Shown here in pieces: positions 44,331 through 52,803 of a stretch of DNA of 64,000 nucleotides (position 1 is the first letter of the stretch; each line of letters begins with the position of its first letter). Below the pieces are notes generated by a model. The model saw only the letters and a list, made by a program, of their open reading frames with translations. It made no database searches and was not told the DNA's origin. Where the stretch lies: assembly GCA_963664835.2 (NCBI GenBank), contig CAXXUG010000008.1, forward strand, positions 62,001 through 126,000, read 5' to 3'. The stretch comes from G963664835 sp963664835. Its GTDB lineage: Bacteria > Chloroflexota > UBA6077 > FW602-bin22 > JBCLEL01. The translations under genes were made by a program, and so were the position numbers.

Positions 44331-45533
44331 TTGGCCAAGACCATCTCGGAACAAGCGCAAACGCTGCCGGACGGCGATGACTTCGAGACGACCCTCTCGG
44401 ATCGGGTACGCTCATTTCTGAATGGGCATGCATCGTCAAACCTCCTGGACCGCCATTTGGGCACCGAGACGCTGTTCAGCCGAAACAACGGCAAGCCGAA
44501 TGGCACCACCGGCGCCAAAAAGTTAGACACTCTCCCTGAAGACAGCCTGTCACAACTGGCTGAGATCGAAAACGCCGAAAAAAAGCAAGAGGCCAGCTCG
44601 GTCCCAGCAGTCGCGGTCGGACGCGACGGCATCGACGACTCGGTCCGGCTGTATATGCGTGAGATCGGAAGCATACCGTTACTTACCGCTCAGGAAGAGG
44701 TCGACTTGGCGATGCTGATCGAGAAGGGCCTCATGGAAGAGGAGCGGCTGCGAGACAACGATCTCGACGAGCAAGCACGCCAGCAGGGCTGGAAAAAGGT
44801 CAATCAGGGAAGGCGCGCGTTTATTCTCTTGGCCGAATCGAACCTGAGATTGGTTGTGAGCGTGGCGAAGAGATACCTGGGCAGGGGACTGCCTATGCTC
44901 GACCTGATACAGGAGGGAAACATTGGACTCCTGAGGGCGGTAGAAAAGTTCGACTACCGCAGGGGCTTCAAGTTCTCAACCTATGCCACCTGGTGGATCC
45001 GCCAGGCTGTAACACGCTCAATAGCCGACCAGGCGCGGACCATCAGGATCCCCGCGCACATGGTCGATACGATCAACAGGCTGCTGCGCTGCTCACGCCG
45101 GCTGACTCAGGAGCTCGGCCGGGACCCAACAACAGAAGAGCTGGCCAAGGAGATGGACGTTCCCAACGACCGTATCCGCGAGATCATGCGCGTGGCAAAC
45201 GGCACGGTATCGATGGAAGTGCCGATCGGGGAAGAGAAGAACAGCCGGCTGGGCGACTTCATCGAAGACCCGACAGCAGAAACGCCTTCGGACTTCGCAT
45301 CGCAACAGGTGATGAGGGAGCAGATCGACCAGGTACTCGGGCTATTGGGAGACCGCGAGCGGCGCGTTCTGACCCTGCGGTTCGGGCTGGGAGGCGGCCG
45401 GGTCCGAACGCTGGAAGAGGTGGGCCGAGAGTTTGGGGTGACGAGGGAGCGTGTACGGCAAATAGAGGCCAAAGCGCTGCGCAAGCTTCGCCATCCGAGC
45501 CGCAGCCAGCTCTTGCGCGACTTTCTGGAATAG
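44331..45533 (+). CDS. rpoD: RNA polymerase primary sigma factor (sigma-70)
   Basis: The 400-residue protein has region 1.2 (VRLYMREIGSIPLL) and region 2 (NLRLVVSVAKRYLGRG, DLIQEGNIGLLRAVEKFDY, FSTYATWWIRQAVTRSIADQ). Region 3 is RLTQELGRDPTTEELA, and region 4 is FGVTRERVRQIEAKALRKLR. It is a housekeeping group 1 sigma. Region 1.1 is short and divergent: the first ~95 residues are polar and unlike the usual acidic 1.1. TTG start with AAGGAG 8 bases upstream. It follows dnaG by 144 bp. Confidence 0.96.
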   Translation: MAKTISEQAQTLPDGDDFETTLSDRVRSFLNGHASSNLLDRHLGTETLFSRNNGKPNGTTGAKKLDTLPEDSLSQLAEIENAEKKQEASSVPAVAVGRDGIDDSVRLYMREIGSIPLLTAQEEVDLAMLIEKGLMEEERLRDNDLDEQARQQGWKKVNQGRRAFILLAESNLRLVVSVAKRYLGRGLPMLDLIQEGNIGLLRAVEKFDYRRGFKFSTYATWWIRQAVTRSIADQARTIRIPAHMVDTINRLLRCSRRLTQELGRDPTTEELAKEMDVPNDRIREIMRVANGTVSMEVPIGEEKNSRLGDFIEDPTAETPSDFASQQVMREQIDQVLGLLGDRERRVLTLRFGLGGGRVRTLEEVGREFGVTRERVRQIEAKALRKLRHPSRSQLLRDFLE

Positions 45534-46016
45534 CCGCGGCAGGGAATCCCCGCAACCTTAGTGTGTCGAACCGGGCAAACGTCGAGACTCACCCTCTAAC
45601 TTTATTCTGCAAAAACAAAGTTTGGAGAGACAGCCGGAACACGGTGCCGGCCCAGTGACTCTAATCGCGCCCTATTGAAGTCCCTCCCGCCAACTGGGTC
45701 AAGCGAGTCGGTGAATCTCCCCTTTCAGCGGACCGGATGCTTGGTTAGGAACAAGCGCCGGCGCTACGGAATTCTCCCCCACTCCTGGACTCCGGCCCCG
45801 TATCGAGATACGGGAACCTTGTAGTCAATATTTGGTAGCGAGACTTGGCGTTGGTGTTAGCAGTTCTGTCATCACGCGGTAGAGTTGTCGGCTCTTCTCT
45901 ACGATGGCTCGGGACTAGGCTCGGCTACTGACCTGCCTGCGGCTGGGGACAAGCCCCAGCCCTACAATGTCCTCTTCCGGCTGGAGACGGAGTCCCAGTT
46001 AGAGGAAGTTAGCTAG
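45534..46016. repeat. Non-coding gap with degenerate repeat modules
   Basis: Nothing codes here. From about 45770 the family palindromes reappear in worn form: CTCCTGGACTCCGGCC and CCCGTATCGAGATACGGG (about 45794-45811), then GGCTGGGGACAAGCCCCAGCCC (about 45941-45963), then the unit tail GTTAGAGGAAGTTAGCTAG, at which the insertion sequence begins. The GCTAG at 46012-46016 is the left target duplication. Confidence 0.7.
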
Positions 46017-47635
46017 TTGTCGATGGCCAGCGAAAATGTCCGCCCAAGTGGCCAGCATAAATGTCACCCGTACTGCTAGTGATGGTATCAGATCATCCCC
46101 TCTTCAACGCGGAGCGCTTCATGGGCGGACTCTCAGCCTCCATGTACTTCTTCGCCGTGTCCCGGTGGATGCCCACTTCCCTGGCGACAGCTCGAATCGA
46201 CAATCCCCCGCGCTTCGCCTTCTGCACAGCGTTCCACCTTGCTTTCTGGAGTGGGGTGGGCTTCCTATGTCGCATGGCAACGGCTTTGCGGACTCTGATT
46301 GCACCGTTTGCTTCTACCGTGTCGATCCCGGCGTCGAGTCCTGCCAGGGTCGCCTCCCAGCGCCTGCCCAGTCCGTTGAGGCCGCGATATGGGGGTAGCT
46401 CGTGTGAGGAAGAGCCGTTGAATCTTCTGAGTATGCCTGGGCGGGGTGGCGCCTCCTGGCTAGGGATTATCGCTCCCTGGTAACGGACAGCCAGTTGGCC
46501 ATCCAAGCCTTCCAAGACCTCAACCACCGTTCCGGCGTAGCTGGGTCGTTCCATACCTGGCAGCAGCTGAAGCGTGCGCCAGCGATACTTCACCGTGTTG
46601 TCCCTGGCCACTCTGCGGTTGTGTTTGAAGCAGAGCACCGTATCGATGCACACTCCCGATCCCAACGGGCGGTAGGCAGCCTCAGGGTGCTGCGCCGGCA
46701 CTCCGAAGCGAGCGTTGAAGCGGACAAGGAAGTCCTTCAGCACGACGTTGGCCTCCTCGATGGTGGTTCCGCCTGCAAGCCGAAGCTCTGCCACCAGCCT
46801 GTCCTGGAGGGTTCCGGCAGTCCGCTCCACTCTGCCCTTCGCCTGAGGTGACAGCGCGAACACCATCTGTATTCCCAACTCGTCCATCGCGCGGCTGAAC
46901 TGCGTCGGTGCACCGACGAGCCCGGCCCCGGACACATTCTTGAAGACGGAGTGTCGGTCGGTGTAGAGGGCAATGGGTATTCCGTAGCGCTGTATCAGAC
47001 CCCTCATCAGGCGGAAGTAATCGCGGGTGTTCTCCTGCTCGCAGAACAGGGCATTAACCACGATGCCCGTGGCGTCGTCCACCGCCAGCAGCAGCGCGAA
47101 GGCCGAACCATCCTCTCCCAACCATCGGTGATGGCTGCCGTCGATCTGTATCAGCATGCCCTTGCGCGGCATCCGCTGCCGGCGGACACGGTGTCGCGGT
47201 GGCCGGCGCCGACGCGGGCTCTTCAGGCCGGCTCCAACCAGTATGCGCCGCAGCGTAGTTCTGCCTATATCTATGCCTTCGCGCTCCCTGAGTAACTCGC
47301 TCAGGTGAGTGTGGTTCGTCTTCGGGTACCGGGTCTGAGCAAGGCGCAGTACCTCCGCCCTTGACGCCTCCGATGTCAGGTTGGGTGCTCGGCGTCCACG
47401 ATGTCCGTGAGCGAGTGCGGCTGCGCCCTCCTCCCTGTACGCCGCCAGGATGCGCCTGGTGTGGCGCGTGCTCACTCCCATCAGAGTCGCCGCTTGGTCC
47501 AGAGTCATATGCTCTGCCAATAAGCTGTTGAGTACCTGAAGCCTTGCCTGCTCTCTCTGGTTCAATGTCACATTCTCCATAATGTGACATTCTTGCTGGC
47601 CAGTTAGTGAGGACGTTTATGCTGGCCATCAACAA
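46017..47635. mobile_element. Complete ISNCY/IS1202-like insertion sequence
   Basis: The element is 1,619 bp. Its left end begins TTGTCGATGGCCAGC and its right end, read inward on the other strand, begins TTGTTGATGGCCAGC. These imperfect terminal inverted repeats extend about 50 bp and end AATGTCAC on both sides. Each end carries two copies of a GGCCAGCAWRAAYGTC-type box, likely transposase binding sites. A 5 bp target duplication, GCTAG, flanks it (46012-46016 and 47636-47640). One intact transposase gene fills it on the minus strand. The short duplication fits recent descriptions of IS1202-related subgroups with 5-6 bp duplications; subgroup not certain. Confidence 0.88.
46093..47580 (-). 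CDS. ISNCY-type DDE transposase
   Basis: The 495-residue transposase has an N-terminal helix-turn-helix (LDQAATLMGVSTRHTRRILA, then GHRGRRAPN) and an RPPRHRVRRQR basic stretch. An RNase H-like DDE core follows: Asp in IQIDGSHHRW, Asp in LYTDRHSVF and Glu in KGRVERTAG. A C-terminal extension has a second helix-turn-helix (RAVAREVGIHRDTAKKYME). All three catalytic acids are present and the frame is unbroken, so it is probably active. The ATG at 47580 lies 55 bases inside the right end. Confidence 0.93.
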   Translation of the reverse strand: MENVTLNQREQARLQVLNSLLAEHMTLDQAATLMGVSTRHTRRILAAYREEGAAALAHGHRGRRAPNLTSEASRAEVLRLAQTRYPKTNHTHLSELLREREGIDIGRTTLRRILVGAGLKSPRRRRPPRHRVRRQRMPRKGMLIQIDGSHHRWLGEDGSAFALLLAVDDATGIVVNALFCEQENTRDYFRLMRGLIQRYGIPIALYTDRHSVFKNVSGAGLVGAPTQFSRAMDELGIQMVFALSPQAKGRVERTAGTLQDRLVAELRLAGGTTIEEANVVLKDFLVRFNARFGVPAQHPEAAYRPLGSGVCIDTVLCFKHNRRVARDNTVKYRWRTLQLLPGMERPSYAGTVVEVLEGLDGQLAVRYQGAIIPSQEAPPRPGILRRFNGSSSHELPPYRGLNGLGRRWEATLAGLDAGIDTVEANGAIRVRKAVAMRHRKPTPLQKARWNAVQKAKRGGLSIRAVAREVGIHRDTAKKYMEAESPPMKRSALKRG

Positions 47636-47640
47636 GCTAG

Positions 47641-48070
47641 TCCGGCCATTTTCGTACCAATCATCCATCCCGGCTTGCGCCGGCACACCAAGGTATGAAA
47701 ATCGTCGGCGCAAGTTAACAAGAGTTAGCAACATGATCATTTTCGTACCAATCGCCCATCCCGGCTTGCGCCGGCACACCAAAGTATGAAAACACGGAGT
47801 CGCGGTTTTGTGCGGCGAATTCGCGCGGGGGATTCTGCCATGCCCAGGCCCCACCCCAGCGGGGGACAAGCCCCTCGCCTCGCGTAGTCTTCGACCGCGC
47901 TACATTTCCCTTCCCCGCCCCTCTGGATTCCGGCTTTCGCCGGAACGACGAACGGGAGGCCAGATTGACGAGTGCGGGACCGGTTTAATGAGGGCACTCT
48001 CGGGGCCACGTAGGATCATTTTCGTACCAATGGCTCATCCCGGCCTGCGCCGGCGCACTTAGTTATGTAA
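47641..48070. repeat. Repeat modules right of the insertion sequence
   Basis: Directly after the right target duplication the repeat family resumes with CATTTTCGTACCAAT + CATCCCGGCTTGCGCCGGC (47648 on). A second unit starts at 47738 and a third copy near 48016. The block includes CAGCGGGGGACAAGCCCC with the CGCCTCGCGTAGTCTTCGA insert, ATTCCGGCTTTCGCCGGAA and the GACGAGTGCGGG/GGCACTCTCGGGGCC block. From 48071 to 48351 no repeat is seen; that stretch holds the glnA promoter. Confidence 0.8.
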
Positions 48071-48230
48071 AATGAAGCGCTGGTTGGCCGGCCTGGGTCT
48101 GAGGACAATCACCAGCCAAGTGCTCGTCGCCCCCATCATTCTGTTGCGAACGCCTCCTTGAATGATAGGAGCTAGACCGCATTGTGCCATCCGCACAAAT
48201 GAGCTCTGGCACTTCCGTGGTTCTTTAACG

Positions 48231-48259
48231 TTGAACGAATTTGATTAGTTGATTAGATT
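48231..48259 (+). promoter_or_regulatory. Promoter of glnA
   Basis: TTGAAC (48231-48236) and TAGATT (48254-48259) lie 17 bp apart. The surrounding 40 bases are distinctly AT-rich, which fits a promoter. The leader to the glnA ATG at 48352 would be about 85 bases. No obvious GlnR or NtrC operator is recognised. Confidence 0.5.
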
Positions 48260-48351
48260 TATTTAAGGTTGCCCGCTTAGTGGGTATTTGGGTAACTTAC
48301 ACATATCTTGGATGCCACATCCTCAAGTATCGCGAAGGAGGCGACAGTCGA

Positions 48352-49803
48352 ATGGCGAACGGAATGTCGGGTAGGATCACCGAGGCCACTCCAGAGGCCG
48401 TCTTAGAGCTTGCCCGCGAACAAGAGTTGAAATTCGTTGACTTCAGGTTCACTGATCTTCCCGGACTTTGGCACCACTTCTCGATGCCTATAGAGGAGTT
48501 GTCAACCGACACGTTCGAAGAGGGTCTGGGTTTCGATGGATCCAGTATCCGTGGATTTCAGATGATCCACGAGTCGGACATGCTTCTGATTCCGGATGCG
48601 TCCACGGCGTTCGTGGACCCGATCTACCAGATTCCGACATTGGCCATAATCTGCGATGTCCGTGACCCGATAACGCACGAGGCCTACTCGCGTGACCCTC
48701 GCAACATTGCAAAGAAAGCGGTCAACTATCTGGCTAGCACCGGCATCGCTACCCACAGCTATTGGGGGCCGGAGGCCGAGTTCTTCATCTTCAACGAGAT
48801 CAGGTTCGACCAGAACGCGCATAGCGGGTACTACTTCATCGATAGCGACGAGGGCATTTGGAACAGTGGCCAGCAGGGTGACGGGCCCAACCAGGGCTAT
48901 CGACCCCGACACAAGCAGGGCTACTTTCCGACCCCGCCGATGGATAAGTTCCAGGACCTGCGCTCGGAGATGGTGCTCACGATGAAGGCGGTCGGCATTG
49001 ACGTCGAAGTCCACCATCACGAAGTCGGAACCGGCGGCCAGGCCGAGATCGATATGACGTTTGGGCCGCTGGTCACGATGGCCGACAATACGATGCTCTA
49101 CAAGTACATTGTCAAGAACGTCGCCTACGACAATGGCTACACAGCAACGTTCATGCCCAAGCCGCTCTTCTTGGATAATGGATCGGGTATGCACGTTCAC
49201 CAGAGCCTTTGGAACGGCGATCAACCGCTGTTCTACGACGAGAACGGATATGCCGGCCTCAGTGATATGGCCCGACACTACATCGGCGGCATATTGAAAC
49301 ACGCGCCGGCACTGCTTGCGCTGGTCGCGCCTTCGACGAACTCGTACCGGCGCCTGGTGCCCGGCTACGAGGCTCCAGTCAACCTGATTTACTCCCAACG
49401 CAATCGCAGCGCCTGTGTCCGAATTCCGATGTACTCTGACAGCCCCAAGGCGAAGAGAATCGAGTTCCGTTGTCCCGACCCGACCTGCAACCCCTACTTG
49501 GCCTTCGCGGCAATGCTGATGGCAGGTTTGGATGGGGTCCAGAACCAGATCGAGCCGCAAGCTCCGATCGACAAAGACCTCTACGAGCTTGAGCCGGAAG
49601 ATGCGGAGTTGGTGAAGTCGACGCCTGGCAGCTTGGGCGAGGTCTTGGACGCTCTTGAGGCCGACAACGACTTCCTGAAGGTCGGTGGAGTTTTCACGGA
49701 CGATGCCATCGAAGGGTGGATCAGCTACAAGCGCGAGAATGAGGTGGACGCGGTGAATCTACGCCCGCATCCGTACGAGTTTCATCTCTACTACGACATT
49801 TAA
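48352..49803 (+). CDS. glnA: Glutamine synthetase type I
   Basis: The 483-residue GSI has VDFRFTDLPGLWHHFSMP, GLGFDGSSIRGF, GPEAEFFIF, HHEVGTGGQAEID, NGSGMHVHQSLW and NRSACVRIP, which cover the metal, ammonia and glutamate sites. KDLYELEPED holds the Tyr in the position that is adenylylated in GSI-beta enzymes, so GlnE-type control is possible. It makes glutamine from glutamate and ammonia. ATG 48352 is chosen because AAGGAGG lies 10 bases upstream; an ATG at 48364 and a frame back to 48280 are less likely. Monocistronic between a promoter and a strong terminator. Confidence 0.97.
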   Translation: MANGMSGRITEATPEAVLELAREQELKFVDFRFTDLPGLWHHFSMPIEELSTDTFEEGLGFDGSSIRGFQMIHESDMLLIPDASTAFVDPIYQIPTLAIICDVRDPITHEAYSRDPRNIAKKAVNYLASTGIATHSYWGPEAEFFIFNEIRFDQNAHSGYYFIDSDEGIWNSGQQGDGPNQGYRPRHKQGYFPTPPMDKFQDLRSEMVLTMKAVGIDVEVHHHEVGTGGQAEIDMTFGPLVTMADNTMLYKYIVKNVAYDNGYTATFMPKPLFLDNGSGMHVHQSLWNGDQPLFYDENGYAGLSDMARHYIGGILKHAPALLALVAPSTNSYRRLVPGYEAPVNLIYSQRNRSACVRIPMYSDSPKAKRIEFRCPDPTCNPYLAFAAMLMAGLDGVQNQIEPQAPIDKDLYELEPEDAELVKSTPGSLGEVLDALEADNDFLKVGGVFTDDAIEGWISYKRENEVDAVNLRPHPYEFHLYYDI

Positions 49804-49834
49804 ACCCGTCCAAAGTTCAACTCGCTTATCGAGC

Positions 49835-49867
49835 AGAGCTACCTACGGTGACCCCGTAGGTAGCTCT
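49835..49867 (+). terminator. Intrinsic terminator of glnA
   Basis: AGAGCTACCTACGG (49835-49848) and CCGTAGGTAGCTCT (49854-49867) form a perfect 14 bp stem with a 5-base loop, followed by TTTC. It lies 32 bases after the glnA stop. The T-run is short but the stem is the strongest in the window. Confidence 0.75.
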
Positions 49868-49969
49868 TTCGCATGTTGCCGGGCCAACATGTCGTTGAAC
49901 GCCGAATTTCGACTATTTGCGATCACATGCGGTATTCTCTAAGCGAGAGTCAGCTTTGGAGAAGGCTTG

Positions 49970-50320
49970 ATGACCGAGAATGACGGCCGGCGAGTCGTCG
50001 TAACAATATACAGGTTCACCGGCCAGCATGGGCCATTGCACATCCCCCACCGAAAGTGCGTCGAGTGCGACCTCAGCATAGCGCTGGTGAACCGGACGGT
50101 CGAAGAGATCGGCCTAGATCGTATCGACGTAGAGGTGAAGTCGTGGTTTCTCCGCTTCTGGGAACCTCTTGTTAAGGGCGGTTGGCACGCGCCCATCGTC
50201 GTGGTCGACGGCAAGGTCTTCAGCCAGGGCGTGGTGCCGGACCGCGATCGGCTCCGCTCCGCGTTACTTGCGGCCTTGCAGCGCCGCAGCGAATCCCCGG
50301 TGGCCGATATCCCCGCGTAA
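49970..50320 (+). CDS. Thioredoxin-fold protein with CxxC
   Basis: The 116-residue product begins VVVTIYRFTGQHGPLHIP and has a CVEC pair (about residues 31-34). It also has APIVVVDGKVFSQGVVPDRD with a conserved cis-Pro-type position, typical of thioredoxin- or glutaredoxin-like folds. It may be a redox or metal-thiol protein; the exact role is unknown. ATG 49970 is preceded by GGAGAAGG; a TTG one codon earlier is also possible. It follows glnA behind the terminator, so it is probably independent. Confidence 0.7.
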   Translation: MTENDGRRVVVTIYRFTGQHGPLHIPHRKCVECDLSIALVNRTVEEIGLDRIDVEVKSWFLRFWEPLVKGGWHAPIVVVDGKVFSQGVVPDRDRLRSALLAALQRRSESPVADIPA

Positions 50321-50381
50321 GAGCGCTAACCTCTCTCCTCCTGCCCTTTGTCTCTCTTAGTGCCGGGCCTCTGTCTCAGCT

Positions 50382-51209
50382 TCAGAACGTCTTGGGGATC
50401 GGGTCCTCTCCGCTTGGTCCGCTGTAGGGAAGCCCGCCGTCGATCCGGAAAGTTGCCCCTGTCACGAATGATGACTCGTCACAGGCCAGGAACAGAATCG
50501 CGTAAGCAAGCTCGCGCGGGTCAGCCGCCCGGTTCATCAGATTGGGGGCGCCGGCCACCCGTAGCTCTTCCCTCGCCTTGTCATATGAGATGCCCTTTAT
50601 GCGAGCCCGGTTGCGGATATGGAACCTTGTCAGAGTTGATCCCGGACAGACCGCGTTCACCCTGATATTTTGGCCGGCGTGGTCCCAAGCCATGTCCCGC
50701 GTGAGTGCCAGCAATGCTGCTTTGGTCGTGTCATAGGGCGCCCACCCCGATCGCGGTATAATCGCCCCGCTCGACGAGACGTGGACTATGCTGCCCCCGC
50801 CGGCCTTCGCAATCTCAGGCACTGCATACTTGCTGCAATAAACCGCCGACATCAGGTTCGCGCCGATGATGAACTCCCAAGCCTCGCCTGTTAGATCCGC
50901 GACCGTACCCTGGGGAATCCGAACGCCGGCGACGTTCGCCAGCACGTTCAATCCACCAAATGCCGACACGGTCTGTCGCACTGCGCGCCGAGCTTCTTCT
51001 TCCACCGCAAGATCGGCGCCTAACGCGAGCAGGCGCTCTCCCTCGGCGTCAATACCCCGACAGGCAGCCTCCGCGTCCCGCGGGTTGACATCAACAATGG
51101 CAACACTCGCGCCTTCCTCCCAGAATAGCTGCGCCGTTGCCTCGCCGATTCCCCCGCCCCCGCCGGTTATGAGTGCAACCTTGTCCTTTAGTCGTGTGCT
51201 CATTGGCAT
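50382..51209 (-). CDS. SDR family oxidoreductase
   Basis: The 275-residue classical SDR has the dinucleotide motif TGGGGGIG, NVAG, a catalytic Ser in IVHVSSSGA, YDTTK (YxxxK) and VNAVCPGSTLT. The C-terminal part has FRIDGGLPYS. It uses NAD(P)H; the Asp in VAIVDVNPR after strand 2 suggests NAD(H). Substrate unknown. Single minus-strand gene. Confidence 0.93.
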   Translation of the reverse strand: MPMSTRLKDKVALITGGGGGIGEATAQLFWEEGASVAIVDVNPRDAEAACRGIDAEGERLLALGADLAVEEEARRAVRQTVSAFGGLNVLANVAGVRIPQGTVADLTGEAWEFIIGANLMSAVYCSKYAVPEIAKAGGGSIVHVSSSGAIIPRSGWAPYDTTKAALLALTRDMAWDHAGQNIRVNAVCPGSTLTRFHIRNRARIKGISYDKAREELRVAGAPNLMNRAADPRELAYAILFLACDESSFVTGATFRIDGGLPYSGPSGEDPIPKTF

Positions 51210-51484
51210 CTCCCGTTCAGAATGCGAAGCATTTCCGCCGGACCTGTGTTGACCGCCACACCGTTTCCACGAGTTTGTGGTGATATTGTAGCGAGGATGG
51301 ACGTGTGCATATGCACTGCACCGGCCACCCGACCCAAGCCAATTGCAGGGGTATTTCGTGGGGCGCCCTATCGCGTTGCATCGTAGGGATTGCTGATCGT
51401 GGTGGGCGATGCTGACGCCGGCCGCTCCGGCAACTGCCGGAGATCGTCGGGCAATAGTCCACTGGGACTCGCGCCTTTCGCTCT

Positions 51485-51872
51485 ATGACCGAGGACCTGC
51501 CGGAGCTGACCTATTGGAGACTCTGGGCCGTGCGCTACATTGTAACCGAGCGCTCGCTCGACCACCCGGCCGTCGAAATGGCGCAACGAGCCGGCCTGGT
51601 TCGCCGACCGGGTCAACTACGTGACCAGCGACCGACGGGCGATCGGCACCCTCAAGGAAAGCGATCCCAAGAATCGAGTAGTCATCCACGACGGGGTGGA
51701 GCAGCCGGCCGGAGCCCACGCGGTCTCGCTGCGGTATGAGTCGCCGGACCTGGCAATAGGCCTACTGATCGCCTCCGTCGAGGGAGCCCTGGCACTGGTG
51801 GTGGTTGTCGGAGAGTTGTTCATTCGGTCCCGCTGGCGCCGGCGGAGCCGGACGGCAGTAGGCCGGCGGTAG
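51485..51872 (+). pseudogene. Frameshifted remnant of a YfhO-like membrane protein
   Basis: One frame reads RLWAVRYIVTERSLDHPAVE, and after about 51575 the match continues in another frame as KWRNEPAWFADRVNYVTSD, KESDPKNRVVIHDG, PAGAHAVSLRYESP and a final TM helix (GLLIASVEGALALVVVVGEL). This order, L-VRYIVT, NEPA-F-V, DP--VV, PAG-H-V-L-Y-P and TM, is that of the C-terminal domain of YfhO-type membrane proteins. A -1/+1 shift and loss of the segment between HDG and PAG mark it as a broken relic. The upstream bulk of the gene is missing. Confidence 0.55.
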
Positions 51873-51951
51873 CACCCCTCCGAGGCGTTGAAGTACGCCG
51901 ATTGGTCCGGCCGGTGTACTGCCGGGCATCGGCGGACCAACGGGGTGCCCT

Positions 51952-52473
51952 CTATTGCAGACCCAATATCCCAGCCACGATGGCATACAAAATGAACGTT
52001 GGAATAAAAGAGATCAGGATTACAGCGACAGCGCGCCAGGACGAGATATAGTCCAGACACTGGTGCACTGCCACCACCATTGCAGCAAATCTCCAGAAGA
52101 ACACCACGAGAGGAATAAAGACGCCCACAACCGGCAAGAAAGTGAACACGTTAAGAAGACCCGGGGTCTGGGCGAATCCCGTTCCACGGGCCAACTGCCC
52201 CCAATCCGCCTGGGTGATGGCAATTCTGAGAATTGTAGATCCCACGATCCAGGTCACCAGCGCCCACAAAGCCCACAACACCACTCCTCCTACCACGCCA
52301 AGAATCACGCCTCTCACCACGTCGGAATCTGGACTAAGCACATTACCGACCGCACCCGCGATGGACACCGCAGTCACAATAAGCAGCGCTTGCGGGAGGG
52401 CGCTCTGGTCTTGCTCCACCTCCTCGTAGGTCTCGACTTTCAGCAGAGCAGCGCCCAACATTCTGTCTATCAT
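51952..52473 (-). CDS. Yip1 domain membrane protein
   Basis: The 173-residue product has about five membrane helices: ALLIVTAVSIAGAVGNVL; GVILGVVGGVVLWALWALVTW; LLNVFTFLPVVGVFIPLVVF; and two at the end. It opens MIDRMLGAALLKVETYEEVE, which matches the short Yip1 family of bacteria. Role unknown. ATG 52473 is chosen because GGAGAGGAG lies about 9 bases upstream; the frame runs further back without membrane or domain character. Confidence 0.82.
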   Translation of the reverse strand: MIDRMLGAALLKVETYEEVEQDQSALPQALLIVTAVSIAGAVGNVLSPDSDVVRGVILGVVGGVVLWALWALVTWIVGSTILRIAITQADWGQLARGTGFAQTPGLLNVFTFLPVVGVFIPLVVFFWRFAAMVVAVHQCLDYISSWRAVAVILISFIPTFILYAIVAGILGLQ

Positions 52474-52803
52474 CAAGTAAACTCCTCTCCTCGACTCCGA
52501 ATCGGTCCGAGATGGAATTTTCCCGGACTCCTCGCACAATACTACCCGAACCATGCTGATCAGATCTCTCCGATGAGGCCAGGAGTACGCTCGACTTGAT
52601 TGCCTTCCTTTTGGGTATGTAGCGGAACGGCCGGCCGGTTGATCGCAAACTGCCAGAGCGTGTGGCTGGATGGAGTTTACACACAGAGGAATTGGCATCT
52701 CGGCTAGGCCGGCGGATGAATTCTAGTAAGATTCTCCAATGGGGACATTCCGTCCCTTTGGCGAACCATGCAGGCCAGGCAATGGGGGAGGAACTAGAGA
52801 ACC
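52474..52803. other. Gap with no recognised gene
   Basis: These 330 bases between the divergent Yip1 and FAH-family genes hold no gene I can support. Both promoters should lie here; no clear -35/-10 pair is assigned. Repeat modules are absent apart from a short GGCCGGCCGG palindrome near 52630. Confidence 0.45.

Noticed and set aside
51952..52599. 214-codon plus-strand frame opposite the Yip1 gene
   Set aside because: It is His/Gln-rich shadow coding; the minus strand has membrane helices and a good ribosome-binding site.
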